Shown: positions 34,089 to 43,914, counted from the stretch's first letter. The stretch is 64,000 nucleotides of DNA from Flavobacteriaceae bacterium (GCA_021647405.1 JAKIUU010000003.1:85229-149228), one strand, 5' to 3'. Numbers and translations: made by a program. The notes: a model not told the origin generated them from the letters alone.

Positions 34089-34991
34089 CTAGTCTTTTGA
34101 AAAGTAATCTTTTGATTGATAATTGCCCGTTTTTTGTTTCACAATTTGCATAAGTACATCGTTTGCCAAACTACTGGCGCCAAATCTAAAATAAGTATTA
34201 TTAAGCCATTTCCCGCCAAGGGTTTCTTTAAGCAATAATAAATATTGTAAAGCCAATTTAGCATTAGAAATACCGCCAGCTGGCTTAATACCCACCATTC
34301 TTCCGGTATTGTAATAATAATCTCTTACAGCTTCCATCATCACTAAAATGACGGGTAAAGTAGCAGCAGGTTTTATTTTTCCAGTTGATGTTTTTATAAA
34401 ATCGGCTCCAGCATACATCGCAATGTCGCTGGCACGACGGATATTATCAAGATTGCCCAATTCGCCTGTTTCTAAAATGACTTTTAAACGTGCTTTGCCA
34501 ATGGCTGCTTTTATGGTTGCTATTTCGTTAAATACAAAATCATAATCGCCACTGTGATATTTACCACGACTTATAACCATATCTACCTCATCTGCACCAT
34601 TATCTACAGCCTCTTTTACATCGGCTAATTTTGTTTGCGTATCGGCTTGACCACTAGGAAAAGCTGTTGCCACTGAGGCCACTTTTACACCAGATCCTTT
34701 GAGTTCGGTTACAGCTGTCTTCACAAAATTAGGGTATACACAAACAGCGGCCGTTGTTGGCAAATCGGGATATTCATCATGTAAATGCATGGCTTTATAG
34801 CATATATGTTTTACCTTATCTTCGGTATCAGCCCCTTCAAGCGTGGTAAGGTCAATCATATTTAAAATCATATAAAGCCCTTTTACTTTGGCTTCTTTTT
34901 TTATGCTCCTAGCGGTGATTCTTGAAATTCTATCATCAATACCTACCTGATCTATTTTAGGTGTATCAAAAAAGTTAATTTGTTTCATCAA
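34089..34991 (-). CDS. deoC: Deoxyribose-phosphate aldolase
   Basis: 300 residues. The class I aldolase barrel has the Schiff-base Lys in FIKTSTGK near 215-222 and the proton-relay Lys in VGIKPAGG near 250-257; CVYPNFV is a further motif. It cleaves 2-deoxyribose 5-phosphate to glyceraldehyde 3-phosphate and acetaldehyde. It has an N-terminal extension of about 45 residues against the short E. coli form. A -7 box TATCTTTG lies 54 bases upstream. It is first in the operon with the two ALDH genes. Confidence 0.95.
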   Translation of the reverse strand: MMKQINFFDTPKIDQVGIDDRISRITARSIKKEAKVKGLYMILNMIDLTTLEGADTEDKVKHICYKAMHLHDEYPDLPTTAAVCVYPNFVKTAVTELKGSGVKVASVATAFPSGQADTQTKLADVKEAVDNGADEVDMVISRGKYHSGDYDFVFNEIATIKAAIGKARLKVILETGELGNLDNIRRASDIAMYAGADFIKTSTGKIKPAATLPVILVMMEAVRDYYYNTGRMVGIKPAGGISNAKLALQYLLLLKETLGGKWLNNTYFRFGASSLANDVLMQIVKQKTGNYQSKDYFSKD

Positions 34992-35045
34992 AAATATATT
35001 TAAAAACTTGGGGGTTTACTAAGAGTAAAAATTCTCAAGTAAAGA

Positions 35046-35053
35046 CAAAGATA
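35046..35053 (-). promoter_or_regulatory. -7 box for the deoC operon
   Basis: The reverse strand reads TATCTTTG, the same box as at truA and mfd. Confidence 0.45.
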
Positions 35054-35086
35054 CAAACATCTTAATTATTAATAAGAGTTAAACCC

Positions 35087-37579
35087 TTAAAAATAGAATC
35101 CTGCGCCTCCTTTTATGGTAAATTGACTTGCGCCTGGTATGTCTTTATAATTACCTCTAAACACAAAATCTATCCTGAGAATCTTTAAAATATTGGCTAC
35201 CCCAACATGCCATTCCCAATAAATATTTTTGGGAGCCCGATAGTTAATGCCAGAGGCGTTTAAATTTATATTGGCTTGAGACACATCGCCAATAATACCC
35301 CTTATACCTACTATTTCTCTTAAATTGAGTTTCCTAAGTATTGGGATTCTTGAAAATAGGCGTCCATTAAAGTTGTTTTCAATATGAAGCGCTGCATATT
35401 TATCGGTTACAAATTCATAATAATCTAATAAATCGAAAGTATTGGGTGCCATAAACAAGGTCTGATTCCCAGGAACAGCATCCATCAATAAAATGGGTAC
35501 TTGCCCAAAAGTTTTACCTATTTCGAGTGTTGAATGCATTCTGCCAAATCCCCCAAGTTGGTAGGGTTGCTTATAATAAAGTTGCAATTTCTGATAATTA
35601 AAATCGCTGTTTATAAGCCCCTTAAACCCCTTGGTATAACTTAAGAATAGGATTGGATATCTTCCCGAATTACTCACACCGCGTTCTACACCATAACCAT
35701 AATTTACCCTATTTGGTGTGTACCTAACAGACACATCAACTTCAGATTGTGTAATGTCTGATTTTATATCAGTGTAGGTATTGTCTCTATAATAATCGAT
35801 ATTGAATAATGGCGAAGCCGATGCTAGCGTTTTATAGGTGCCACTAACTTTAAATTGGAGGTTGTTAACGGGTTCAAATTCAAAGCCAATATTGGTTAAA
35901 TTAAGACTGGTGAGTCTAAAATTATCGCCGCGTGTAAAAAAGGCTGCCGAAGCAAAACTCCTGTTTAACACATCGTTAATAGTGGTAAGGCTAAAACCTG
36001 TTTGCTCAACATCTTTCCGGTTTCCAGCAAAGATTGTAAATCTGTTTTGTTTGTTGATCATCCATTTGCCAGAAATACCATATTTTAATTTTTTATCAAG
36101 GGTTCCATAAGCTACAAATATTTGACCCCGTGCCAAATCGTTTAAATTACTAAAGGTTCTTGCACCAGTTCTTATGCGTGTACCTTCAACATCATTGGCG
36201 CCAATCGAAGAAAAAATAGGGCCATAGTCAATACTTTTTGTTATTTGCCAATAACCTGAGTAAAGTGTTGCCGTAATATCAAACAATTGTTTGAATTTGC
36301 GCATGGTTCGTAAAGTGTCCAACATTTTATAAATTCCTTTTTCGTCTTTACTTAAAACTTCCAAACGGTTTTCTTTCCAATAGCCATCCGATTTTGCATA
36401 AATTTCTTTAGAATAGTCGTTTACACGCTTGGCATAAAATGATTCTTTATGCTTTATATTAAAATTATAATCGCTGTAAATAGTGGTTCGTTTGCCATAT
36501 ATTCCTTTTGATTTGTCTTTCTTCTTTAAAGCAAAATCAGACATCATATAATCTTTTTTAAGTAAAAAAACCGAATCGTTTAGCACGTCAAATTCTTGTT
36601 CTAAATACAGTTCTTTTACCCAATTTATATTGGCACTACGCGTGGCTTGCATCGTTATTTTTTTAAGTGCAAAAGTGGTGTCGTTTACCCAAAACTGACC
36701 TTTAAAAGTGAGTTCATTTTTTCGTCTGGGATAATACACAATCTTATAACACCATTTATTGCCAATAAAACTGCTGTCGGCCAGCACATAATTATAAACC
36801 GAAGGCCCTGTTCTAGAAACAGGGCTTGTAAAACTCTTGTCGAATATCTTAATGTAATTATTGTAGATATTGTAATCGGTATAAAGTTGTTTTACAAAAG
36901 CAATCATGCTTTGATGGTTTTGAAAACCAGAATTTTTATTGGCTACTAAATTTTCTTTGTACTGTTTGGGGGCTTTATTTTTGCCATAAACTTTGTAAAC
37001 AGCCTCGTTAATAAAAATAGGGAGATAGGCTTTCCCTGTAATATTTGAAGAATCTACCTGATCAAAAATAAATTCTAAGCCTTTAAATATTTTACTTTTC
37101 TTTAATTTTTCATCAACATTATTAAGGTCAAACTCTATTTTCTCGTACTTTTTATTTTGATATTGATTAAACAAATAGATGCCATTTTGGCGTTTATGTG
37201 CCCATATTTTTCTTAAAATAGCGATGGCTGGATTCCCCTTTTTCTTAACCTTTCCTGAATAAATCTCTACAGCATCTAAACGAGCCGCTTCTTCTTTTAA
37301 AACAATTTTTAAATCGAAGTTATGGGATTTTAAAGCGACTTCCTTTCTGTCGAAACCTAAAAAATTCACTATTAAAATACCGTATTTTTTATCGGATTCT
37401 AAATAGAATTTTCCGTTTTCATCAGATACAGTCCCTTTGGTTGAGCCTTTAAAAAACACATCTGCAAAAGAAATGGGTTCGCCATTTTCATCAACTACTT
37501 TTCCACTCACTTTTACCTGTGCAAACGTTATTGTTGAAATTAATACAATAAGTATAAATATATATATTTTCATAGTCAT
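35087..37579 (-). CDS. DUF5686 outer-membrane protein with carboxypeptidase-regulatory-like domain
   Basis: 830 residues. A signal peptide (about 1-20) is followed by an N-terminal carboxypeptidase-D-regulatory-like domain (about 22-95: VSGKVVDENGEPISFADVFFKG, GKFYLES). The remainder matches DUF5686, with strand-rich alternation typical of an outer-membrane barrel. The final residue is Phe (GGAGFYF), as in many barrel proteins. The family is common in Bacteroidota and of unknown role; surface or envelope remodelling is only a guess. Either of two nearby ATGs (37579, 37573) could be the start. Confidence 0.85.
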   Translation of the reverse strand: MTMKIYIFILIVLISTITFAQVKVSGKVVDENGEPISFADVFFKGSTKGTVSDENGKFYLESDKKYGILIVNFLGFDRKEVALKSHNFDLKIVLKEEAARLDAVEIYSGKVKKKGNPAIAILRKIWAHKRQNGIYLFNQYQNKKYEKIEFDLNNVDEKLKKSKIFKGLEFIFDQVDSSNITGKAYLPIFINEAVYKVYGKNKAPKQYKENLVANKNSGFQNHQSMIAFVKQLYTDYNIYNNYIKIFDKSFTSPVSRTGPSVYNYVLADSSFIGNKWCYKIVYYPRRKNELTFKGQFWVNDTTFALKKITMQATRSANINWVKELYLEQEFDVLNDSVFLLKKDYMMSDFALKKKDKSKGIYGKRTTIYSDYNFNIKHKESFYAKRVNDYSKEIYAKSDGYWKENRLEVLSKDEKGIYKMLDTLRTMRKFKQLFDITATLYSGYWQITKSIDYGPIFSSIGANDVEGTRIRTGARTFSNLNDLARGQIFVAYGTLDKKLKYGISGKWMINKQNRFTIFAGNRKDVEQTGFSLTTINDVLNRSFASAAFFTRGDNFRLTSLNLTNIGFEFEPVNNLQFKVSGTYKTLASASPLFNIDYYRDNTYTDIKSDITQSEVDVSVRYTPNRVNYGYGVERGVSNSGRYPILFLSYTKGFKGLINSDFNYQKLQLYYKQPYQLGGFGRMHSTLEIGKTFGQVPILLMDAVPGNQTLFMAPNTFDLLDYYEFVTDKYAALHIENNFNGRLFSRIPILRKLNLREIVGIRGIIGDVSQANINLNASGINYRAPKNIYWEWHVGVANILKILRIDFVFRGNYKDIPGASQFTIKGGAGFYF

Positions 37580-37637
37580 TAAAAATTCCTTTCTTTAGTC
37601 AGCTATAGAAAGGAATCTTACAATAAGTTGTCTGAGT

Positions 37638-38618
37638 TTATTTAACGTAAAGTACTTTTTTTACGGCGTTTACAACATCGTTTGCGTTGGGCAGCCATTC
37701 TTGTAAAAGTTCTGGAGAATATGGCGTTGGTACATCAGCCGTGGTAATTCTCTGAATGGGCGCATCTAAATAGTCAAAAGCTTCGTCTTGAACAAAATAA
37801 GTAATTTCTGAAGCCACACTGCCAAAAGGCCAAGCTTCTTCTAAAATAACCAATCTATTTGTTTTCTTAACGGATGTTAATATAGCCTCCCGATCCATTG
37901 GTCTCACTGTTCTTAAATCAATAATCTCAACAGAAATACCTTCTTCTTCTAATATATCGGCAGCTTTATAAGCTTCTTTTATAATTTTTCCAAATGAAAC
38001 AACGGTTACATCGGTTCCTTTTCGTTTGATATCGGCCACACCGATGGGTAAAATATATTCGCCCTCTGGCACTTCGCCCTTATCGCCATACATTTGCTCA
38101 GACTCCATAAAAATAACCGGATCATCATCGCGAATAGCCGCTTTTAATAATCCTTTGGCATCATACGGATTAGAAGGTACAATAACTTTTAAACCCGGGG
38201 TATTGGCAAACCAGTTCTCAAATGCTTGCGAATGTGTGGCCCCTAATTGCCCTGCAGAACCCGTAGGGCCTCTAAAAACAATGGGGATATTAAACTGACC
38301 ACCACTCATCTGGCGCAATTTTGCGGCATTATTTATAATTTGATCTATAGCGACTAATGAAAAATTAAAAGTCATGTATTCAACAATAGGTCTGTTGCCA
38401 TTCATGGCAGAACCAATGGCAATACCGCTAAAACCAGATTCGGCTATAGGGGTGTCAATAACACGTTTGGCCCCAAACTCATCAAGCATTCCTTTTGAAG
38501 CTTTATAAGCGCCATTGTATTCGGCAACCTCTTCACCTAATAGATAAATAGTTTCATCGCGGCGCATCTCTTCACTCATGGCTTCACAAATAGCTTCTCT
38601 AAACTGTATAGTTCTCAT
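37638..38618 (-). CDS. pdhB: Pyruvate dehydrogenase E1 component, beta subunit
   Basis: 326 residues, normal for E1-beta. REAICEAMSEEMRRDE at the start, the ThDP-binding Glu in LLGEEVAEYNGAYK, DTPIAESGFSGIAIGSAMNG, RGPTGSAGQLGATHSQ and the C-terminal transketolase domain (VVSFGKIIKEA) are all present. With E1-alpha it decarboxylates pyruvate for the dehydrogenase complex; E1-alpha and E2 are not in the window. It is divergent from etfB. Confidence 0.94.
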   Translation of the reverse strand: MRTIQFREAICEAMSEEMRRDETIYLLGEEVAEYNGAYKASKGMLDEFGAKRVIDTPIAESGFSGIAIGSAMNGNRPIVEYMTFNFSLVAIDQIINNAAKLRQMSGGQFNIPIVFRGPTGSAGQLGATHSQAFENWFANTPGLKVIVPSNPYDAKGLLKAAIRDDDPVIFMESEQMYGDKGEVPEGEYILPIGVADIKRKGTDVTVVSFGKIIKEAYKAADILEEEGISVEIIDLRTVRPMDREAILTSVKKTNRLVILEEAWPFGSVASEITYFVQDEAFDYLDAPIQRITTADVPTPYSPELLQEWLPNANDVVNAVKKVLYVK

Positions 38619-38636
38619 TTATTATAATTTGAATGG

Positions 38637-38644
38637 CAAAAATA
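38637..38644 (-). promoter_or_regulatory. -7 box for pdhB
   Basis: The reverse strand reads TATTTTTG, 18 bases upstream of the pdhB ATG. Confidence 0.4.
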
Positions 38645-38777
38645 AGAATTATTGTTTTCCTTTTACATTAAAAATATCTTAAATTTTTACTATGCGCGCA
38701 TAGTAAATTCAAAAAAATGTTTTAACTTCGTAACCTGTAAAAATTTATACGACTTAAATAATTATAAATAAAAAAAT

Positions 38778-39524
38778 ATGAAGATATTAGTTTGTATTAG
38801 TCACGTTCCAGACACCACTTCAAAAATTAATTTTACCGAAGCCGATACCAAATTTGACACAACAGGTGTACAATTTGTTATCAATCCTCACGATGAATAC
38901 GCCTTGACAAGAGCCATTTGGTTTAAAGAAAAACAAGGTGCAAGCATTACAGTTGTAACTGTTGGAAACCAAAGTGTAGAGCCTACTTTACGTAAATGCT
39001 TGGCTATTGGTGCCGATGATGCCATTCGCGTAGACGCTGAACCAAAAGAAGCTTTTTTTGTAGCAGAGCAATTATCGGCTGTGGTAAAACAAGGCGCATT
39101 TGATCTTGTTTTGGCCGGCAGAGAATCTTTAGATTATAACGGTGGTATGGTTCCTGGATTTTTAGCTGCCAGTTTAAATTACAATTTCATTAATGCCTGT
39201 ATTGGTATTGAAATAGAAGGCAACAACGCCACTGTAACACGTGAAATTGATGGCGGTAGCGAAATTTTAACAACCACCCTTCCTTTAGTAGTAGGCGGTC
39301 AAAAAGGATTGGTAGAAGAAAAAGACTTGAGAATACCCAATATGCGTGGCATTATGATGGCACGTAAAAAACCTTTAAATGTTGTACCTGCAGTAGATAT
39401 TACCCCAAGTAGTAAGACTGTAAGTTTTGAAAAACCACCTCTTAAAAGTGCTTGTAAATTAATTGACGCCAATAATGTTGACGAATTAATCAATCTATTA
39501 CACAACGAAGCCAAAGTAATTTAA
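38778..39524 (+). CDS. etfB: Electron transfer flavoprotein, beta subunit
   Basis: 248 residues. MKILVCISHVPDTTSKI is the usual start. The AMP-binding segment and the recognition-loop-like stretch near 185-200 (DLRIPNMRGIMMARKKPL) are present. With EtfA it takes electrons from acyl-CoA dehydrogenases. It is cotranscribed with etfA (35-bp gap). A possible -7 variant TAACTTCG lies at 38723-38730. Confidence 0.95.
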   Translation: MKILVCISHVPDTTSKINFTEADTKFDTTGVQFVINPHDEYALTRAIWFKEKQGASITVVTVGNQSVEPTLRKCLAIGADDAIRVDAEPKEAFFVAEQLSAVVKQGAFDLVLAGRESLDYNGGMVPGFLAASLNYNFINACIGIEIEGNNATVTREIDGGSEILTTTLPLVVGGQKGLVEEKDLRIPNMRGIMMARKKPLNVVPAVDITPSSKTVSFEKPPLKSACKLIDANNVDELINLLHNEAKVI

Positions 39525-39559
39525 GGCTTCAAACAATCATTAAATAAAAAAATAAAAAT

Positions 39560-40528
39560 ATGTCAGTTTTAGTATTTGCCGAAACATCAGAAGGTCGTTT
39601 TAAAAAAATAGCTTTCGAAGCCACATCTTACGCCAGTAAAATTGCCGAAATGTTGCAAACCAATCTTGTAGCCCTTAGCATTAATGCTTCAGAACCCAAT
39701 CAATTATCCGATTATGGTGCTGCCAAAATCTTAAATGTAAAAAATGCGCAATTAGATAATTTTAATGCCAAGGCTTACGCCGATGTTATAAAACAAGCCG
39801 CCGAAAGTGAAGGCGCAACTGTAGTTATTGTAGATTCGAGTTCAAACGGATTGTTTTTGGCGCCGTTAGTGGCCTATAATTTAAAAGCGGGATTGGCTTC
39901 AAATACAGTAGCTTTACCAAGTTCGGTAGCGCCTTTCGTGGTAAAACGCAATGCTTTTTCTAACAAAGCTTTTTGTTTTACCGAATTAACAACATCCGTT
40001 AAGGTAATTGGCTTGGCTAAAAATGCTTTTGGCGTATTTGAAAATAAAGTTGAAAGTTCAGTAGAAGCCTTTAATCCAAACCTTAATGAAACCGATTTTA
40101 ACATCACATCTAAAGAAGTAAACAAAGCTTCTGGCAAAGTAAGTATTGCCGATGCCGATATTGTTGTGTCTGGCGGACGTGGACTTAAAGGCCCTGAAAA
40201 CTGGGGTATGCTTGAAGAATTGGCCGAAGTTTTAGGAGCGGCAACTGCCTGCTCTAAACCAGTGGCCGATTTAGATTGGCGTCCTCATGCAGAACATGTG
40301 GGTCAGACAGGAAAACCTGTAGCTGCAAATCTCTATATAGCCATTGGTATTTCTGGTGCCATTCAACATTTGGCAGGTATAAATGCTTCTAAAGTAAAAG
40401 TTGTTATCAACACAGATCCCGAAGCGCCTTTCTTTAAAGCTGCCGATTATGGTATAGTTGGCGATGCTTTTGAAGTTGTACCTCAACTGGTTGAAAAATT
40501 AAAAGCCTTTAAACAAAATAACGCATAA
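39560..40528 (+). CDS. etfA: Electron transfer flavoprotein, alpha subunit
   Basis: 322 residues. The C-terminal FAD domain (about 200-320) has VVSGGRGLKGPENWGMLEELA, the loop ACSKPVADLDW, VGQTGKPVAANLYIAIGISGAIQHLAG and NTDPEAPFF. It forms the FAD-containing heterodimer with EtfB. It is followed by a clear terminator at 40556. Confidence 0.96.
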   Translation: MSVLVFAETSEGRFKKIAFEATSYASKIAEMLQTNLVALSINASEPNQLSDYGAAKILNVKNAQLDNFNAKAYADVIKQAAESEGATVVIVDSSSNGLFLAPLVAYNLKAGLASNTVALPSSVAPFVVKRNAFSNKAFCFTELTTSVKVIGLAKNAFGVFENKVESSVEAFNPNLNETDFNITSKEVNKASGKVSIADADIVVSGGRGLKGPENWGMLEELAEVLGAATACSKPVADLDWRPHAEHVGQTGKPVAANLYIAIGISGAIQHLAGINASKVKVVINTDPEAPFFKAADYGIVGDAFEVVPQLVEKLKAFKQNNA

Positions 40529-40555
40529 ATTTTATTAAATTGTGCTCCGAAAGGC

Positions 40556-40602
40556 TGCCTAATTAATGGATTAATAAGCCCATTGGTTAGGCATTCTTTT
40601 TT
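40556..40602 (+). terminator. Terminator of etfBA
   Basis: TGCCTAA-tt-AATGG...CCATT-gg-TTAGGCA (40556-40593) is followed by a T-tract. Confidence 0.8.
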
Positions 40603-40616
40603 AAATTTATTTTCAT

Positions 40617-41219
40617 TTGAGTTTAGTACGGTTAAATATTAAAGGTATTTCTTATAGCCAAACCCAAAGTGGCGCCTATGCTTTAATTTTAAAAGAAGTT
40701 GACGGCGAACGGACATTGCCCATAATTATTGGTGCTTTCGAAGCCCAATCTATCGCAATTGCCTTAGAACACGAAATAAAACCACCAAGACCACTTACCC
40801 ACGATTTATTTAAAAGTTTTTCCGACCGTTTTAATATTAAAGTAAAACAAGTTATCATTCATAAATTGGTTGATGGTGTGTTTTTTTCAAGCCTCATTTG
40901 CGAACGCGATAAAATTGAAGAAATAATAGATGCACGTACCTCAGATGCTGTGGCATTAGCCATACGGTTTAATTCTCCTATTTATACTTACGCCACTATT
41001 TTAGACAAAGCAGGTGTTTTTCTAAAAATGAAAGACGAACTTAAATTACAAAAAAAAGAAGGCAAATCAGAAGTTAAAGAAAAGACACCCTTACAAACAA
41101 AGAGCTCGTTTTCTAAACTAACACTAAAGACTTTAAATAAAAATTTAGAGCAAGCCATTGCTAATGAAGATTACGAATTGGCAGCCCAACTGCGAGACGA
41201 AATTAACAAACGAAAATAA
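40617..41219 (+). CDS. Bifunctional nuclease (DUF151) family protein with UvrB-type C-terminus
   Basis: 200 residues. The DUF151/BFN domain (about 1-135) has GAYALILKEVDGERTLPIIIGAFEAQSIA and DARTSDAVALAIR. A short C-terminal helix pair (LEQAIANEDYELAAQLRDEINKR, split UVR motif) follows a Lys-rich linker. Family members have nuclease activity in plants and actinobacteria; the target here is unknown. The start is TTG, directly behind the etfA terminator. The permease gene starts 6 bases after it. Confidence 0.88.
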   Translation: MSLVRLNIKGISYSQTQSGAYALILKEVDGERTLPIIIGAFEAQSIAIALEHEIKPPRPLTHDLFKSFSDRFNIKVKQVIIHKLVDGVFFSSLICERDKIEEIIDARTSDAVALAIRFNSPIYTYATILDKAGVFLKMKDELKLQKKEGKSEVKEKTPLQTKSSFSKLTLKTLNKNLEQAIANEDYELAAQLRDEINKRK

Positions 41220-41225
41220 CTAACT

Positions 41226-42467
41226 ATGACTATTAAATTAAGACTTACCATTTTAAACTTTTTTGAACTCTTTGTTTTTGGGGCCTGGCTTATTTCGCTA
41301 GGTGGTTATTTAGGTGGGCAACTCCACTTTACAGGTTCACAAATTGGTAAAATATTTATGACACTAGGTCTTGCCTCTATAGTTATGCCTGCTATAGTTG
41401 GCATTATTGCCGACAAATACCTGAGTGCTCAAAAACTTTTAGGTCTTCTCCATATTGTTGGTGCCGGATTTATGTTTTATTTATCGCAGGTAAATGATTT
41501 TGATACTTTTTTTTGGGTAATATTAGGCTATCTTTTACTGTATATGCCTTCAATTGGCCTTGCCAATGCAGTATCTTACAGCATTCTTGAAGACAATAAA
41601 TTTGACATTATAAAAGTCTTCCCCCCCATTCGTGTTTGGGGAACAATAGGTTTTATAGTAGCCCTTTGGGCGATAGATTTGTTGGGATGGGCTCAAAGTC
41701 CAAATCAGTTTTATTTTACAGCTGTTTTTTCTTTATTATTAGGAATCTATGCATTCACTTTACCAAATGTACCAACATCAAAATCAGAAAACAAATCGTT
41801 AGCATCACGACTAGGTCTGGATGCTTTTGTCTTATTTAAAGACAGCAAAATGGCTATTTTCTTTATATTTTCTATGCTATTAGGTATTGTATTACAAATA
41901 TCGAATGCTTGGGCATCTGAGTTCTTACGGAGCTTTACCGATGGCTTTCCAGATTCTTTTGCTGTAAAACACTCTAATATTTTAATCTCACTTTCTCAAA
42001 TATCTGAAACCGCCTTTATTTTAACCATTCCTTTTTTCTTAAAGCGTTTTGGTATAAAAATAGTTATGCTTATGAGTATGATGGCTTGGTTTTTACGTTT
42101 TGCCTTATTCGGCATTGGCAGCCCAGAAGGACTCGGTCTAACCTATTTGATAGTATCAATGATTGTGTATGGTATGGCCTTCGATTTCTTTAATGTATCG
42201 GGGTCTTTATTTGTAGAGATAGAAACAGATAATAAATTTAGAAGCAGTGCTCAGGGCTTATTCATGTTACTTACAAATGGTGTTGGCGCTTACGTTGGAG
42301 GTTATACAAGTGGTTTAATTGTAGAACATTTTACCAATGATGGCACAAGAGATTGGCAAACAATTTGGTTGGTCTTTTCGGCTTACGCTTTGGTTTTAGC
42401 CCTTATTTTTGCTTTGGTTTTTAAATACAAACACAATCCAGAGGCACTAAAAGAGGTAAAGCATTAA
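41226..42467 (+). CDS. Nucleoside:H+ symporter-like MFS permease
   Basis: 413 residues with twelve membrane helices. It resembles the NupG/XapB (nucleoside:H+ symporter) branch of MFS: FFELFVFGAWLISLGGYL at the N-terminus and the stretch IFMTLGLASIVMPAIVGIIADK. Import of nucleosides would fit the deoC operon nearby and thyA directly downstream, but the substrate is inferred. It is cotranscribed with the DUF151 gene. Confidence 0.82.
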   Translation: MTIKLRLTILNFFELFVFGAWLISLGGYLGGQLHFTGSQIGKIFMTLGLASIVMPAIVGIIADKYLSAQKLLGLLHIVGAGFMFYLSQVNDFDTFFWVILGYLLLYMPSIGLANAVSYSILEDNKFDIIKVFPPIRVWGTIGFIVALWAIDLLGWAQSPNQFYFTAVFSLLLGIYAFTLPNVPTSKSENKSLASRLGLDAFVLFKDSKMAIFFIFSMLLGIVLQISNAWASEFLRSFTDGFPDSFAVKHSNILISLSQISETAFILTIPFFLKRFGIKIVMLMSMMAWFLRFALFGIGSPEGLGLTYLIVSMIVYGMAFDFFNVSGSLFVEIETDNKFRSSAQGLFMLLTNGVGAYVGGYTSGLIVEHFTNDGTRDWQTIWLVFSAYALVLALIFALVFKYKHNPEALKEVKH

Positions 42468-42521
42468 TTAGTATCAAGTAGCTGGTATCAAGTACAATGT
42501 AATATCATAAAAATAATTTAG

Positions 42522-42560
42522 CTCCTTCTCCCGAGTTTTCGGGATGGGAAGGTTAGGATG
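42522..42560. repeat. CCCTAA-type repeat with nested palindrome before thyA
   Basis: Read on the reverse strand the unit is CATCCTAACCTTCCC-(A)-TCCCGAAAACTCGGGA-GAAGGAGC. The outer arms CCTTC/GAAGG flank the inner palindrome TCCCGA-gttt-TCGGGA (42529-42544). It ends 2 bases before the thyA ATG. Confidence 0.65.
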
Positions 42561-42562
42561 AG

Positions 42563-43387
42563 ATGAAACAATATTTAGATTTAGTACAACACGTTTTAGA
42601 TAACGGCATAGGAAAAGACGACCGCACAGGTACAGGCACAAAAAGTGTTTTTGGCTATCAGATGCGCTTTGATTTACAAAAAGGATTCCCGATGCTCACA
42701 ACCAAAAAATTGCATCTAAAATCCATTGTTTACGAATTGTTGTGGTTTTTAAAAGGCGATACCAACATTGCCTATCTCAAAGAAAACGGTGTTAAAATTT
42801 GGGATGCTTGGGCTGATGAAAAGGGCGATTTAGGTCCAGTTTACGGCCATCAATGGCGTAATTGGAACAGCGATGGCATAGACCAAATAAGTGAAGTTAT
42901 AGAACTTATAAAAACAAATCCCAGTAGCCGGCGCTTATTAGTTTCTGCATGGAACCCTAGCGTGTTACCAGACACTTCTGTTTCTTTTGCAGAGAATGTA
43001 GCCAACAACAAAGCAGCACTACCACCTTGCCATGCCTTTTTTCAGTTTTATGTATCTAACGGTAAACTGTCATGCCAGCTCTACCAACGCAGTGCCGATA
43101 TTTTTTTAGGCGTACCCTTTAACATTGCTTCTTATGCGCTTTTAGCCATGATGATGGCACAAGTAACGGGCTATGAATACGGCGATTTTATACACACTTT
43201 TGGCGATGCACATATTTATAACAATCACAAAGACCAGATAGATTTACAGTTAAGTCGTACGCCTCGCGCTTTACCTACCATGCAATTGAATCCCGCTATT
43301 AAAAACATCTTCGATTTTACTTTCGCTGATTTCGAGTTGCAAAATTATGATCCTTATCCGTTGATTAGAGGGCAGGTTTCTGTATAA
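42563..43387 (+). CDS. thyA: Thymidylate synthase
   Basis: 274 residues. It makes dTMP from dUMP with methylene-tetrahydrofolate. The catalytic Cys156 is in PPCHAFFQFYV; R-G-KDDRTGTGTKSVFG, LYQRSADIFLGVPFNIASYALL and HTFGDAHIYNNH are the other invariant segments. The last residues (NYDPYPLIRGQVSV) are complete. Copies of its 3' end lie at 43493 and 46693. It is followed by a small island. Confidence 0.97.
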   Translation: MKQYLDLVQHVLDNGIGKDDRTGTGTKSVFGYQMRFDLQKGFPMLTTKKLHLKSIVYELLWFLKGDTNIAYLKENGVKIWDAWADEKGDLGPVYGHQWRNWNSDGIDQISEVIELIKTNPSSRRLLVSAWNPSVLPDTSVSFAENVANNKAALPPCHAFFQFYVSNGKLSCQLYQRSADIFLGVPFNIASYALLAMMMAQVTGYEYGDFIHTFGDAHIYNNHKDQIDLQLSRTPRALPTMQLNPAIKNIFDFTFADFELQNYDPYPLIRGQVSV

Positions 43388-43481
43388 AATATTAGTATAG
43401 AACGCAGATAACGCTGATTTTTATGATTTACACTGATAAATCTGTGACAATCTGCTAAATCAGCGTTATCAGTGTTACAAT
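43388..43481. repeat. Long inverted-repeat element after thyA, copy 1
   Basis: An element directly after the thyA stop. The outer arms GAACGCAGATAACGCTGATTT and AAATCAGCGTTATC(AG) pair over about 20 bases; inner arms include ACACTGATAAATC and GATTT. A near-identical copy (46780-46875) follows thyA tail copy C. Confidence 0.8.
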
Positions 43482-43492
43482 TGAGTAGAAAA

Positions 43493-43603
43493 CCACGCTC
43501 TTTACCAACTTTGAAGTTAAATCCAAATATCAAAAATATCTTCGATTTTACTTTTAATAATTTTGAGTTGGTGGACTATGTACCCACGAAGGTTTTTGTG
43601 TGA
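43493..43603 (+). pseudogene. thyA 3'-end fragment, copy B
   Basis: The frame reads PRSLPTLKLNPNIKNIFDFT then NNFELVDYVPTKVFV and stop, parallel to the thyA C-terminus (PRALPTMQLNPAIKNIFDFT...). The last part lacks the codons for PYPLIRG. It has no start or N-terminal part and does not extend the native thyA. Confidence 0.85.
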
Positions 43604-43604
43604 C

Positions 43605-43650
43605 ACACCCCTAACCCCTCTCTAGAGAGGAATTAATAAATTTTAAATTT
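43605..43650. repeat. CCCTAACCCC palindromic repeat at the island's left edge
   Basis: CCCCTAACC is followed by the perfect 14-bp palindrome CCTCTCTAGAGAGG (43617-43630) and then AATTAATAAATTTTAAATTTTC. A related unit (CCCTAAAGTCCCCT-AAGGGGG-AATT...AAATTC) is at 46621-46665, on the island's other edge. Confidence 0.7.
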
Positions 43651-43677
43651 TCTTTTCACTAAGACGGGAATATATTT

Positions 43678-43914
43678 TTAAAAACCTATTTTAAAAAAAT
43701 CTTCCAAAGAAATATCAAGAGCTTTTAGAATCTTTAACAAACTACTAAATCTTAAATCTTGCCCATTTTCATATCGCCCATATTGAGCACGAGGTATATT
43801 ATTGTCATAGGCAAATAACTCATAATTAGTATAGCCTTTTGCAATACGTAATTCTCGTAAACGCTTACCCATATTCTGTAGTTGCTCCTGAGTATATTTA
43901 TCGGTTTTTGCCAT
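43678..43914 (-). CDS. XRE-family helix-turn-helix regulator
   Basis: 78 residues. A single HTH_3 domain (about 13-70): GKRLRELRIAKGYTNYELF, then PRAQYGRYENGQDLRFSSLLKILKALDISLEDFF. It is divergent from the TerB-like gene at 44049. It probably controls this or its own expression through the TTATCA-TGATAA inverted repeat between them. Confidence 0.88.
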   Translation of the reverse strand: MAKTDKYTQEQLQNMGKRLRELRIAKGYTNYELFAYDNNIPRAQYGRYENGQDLRFSSLLKILKALDISLEDFFKIGF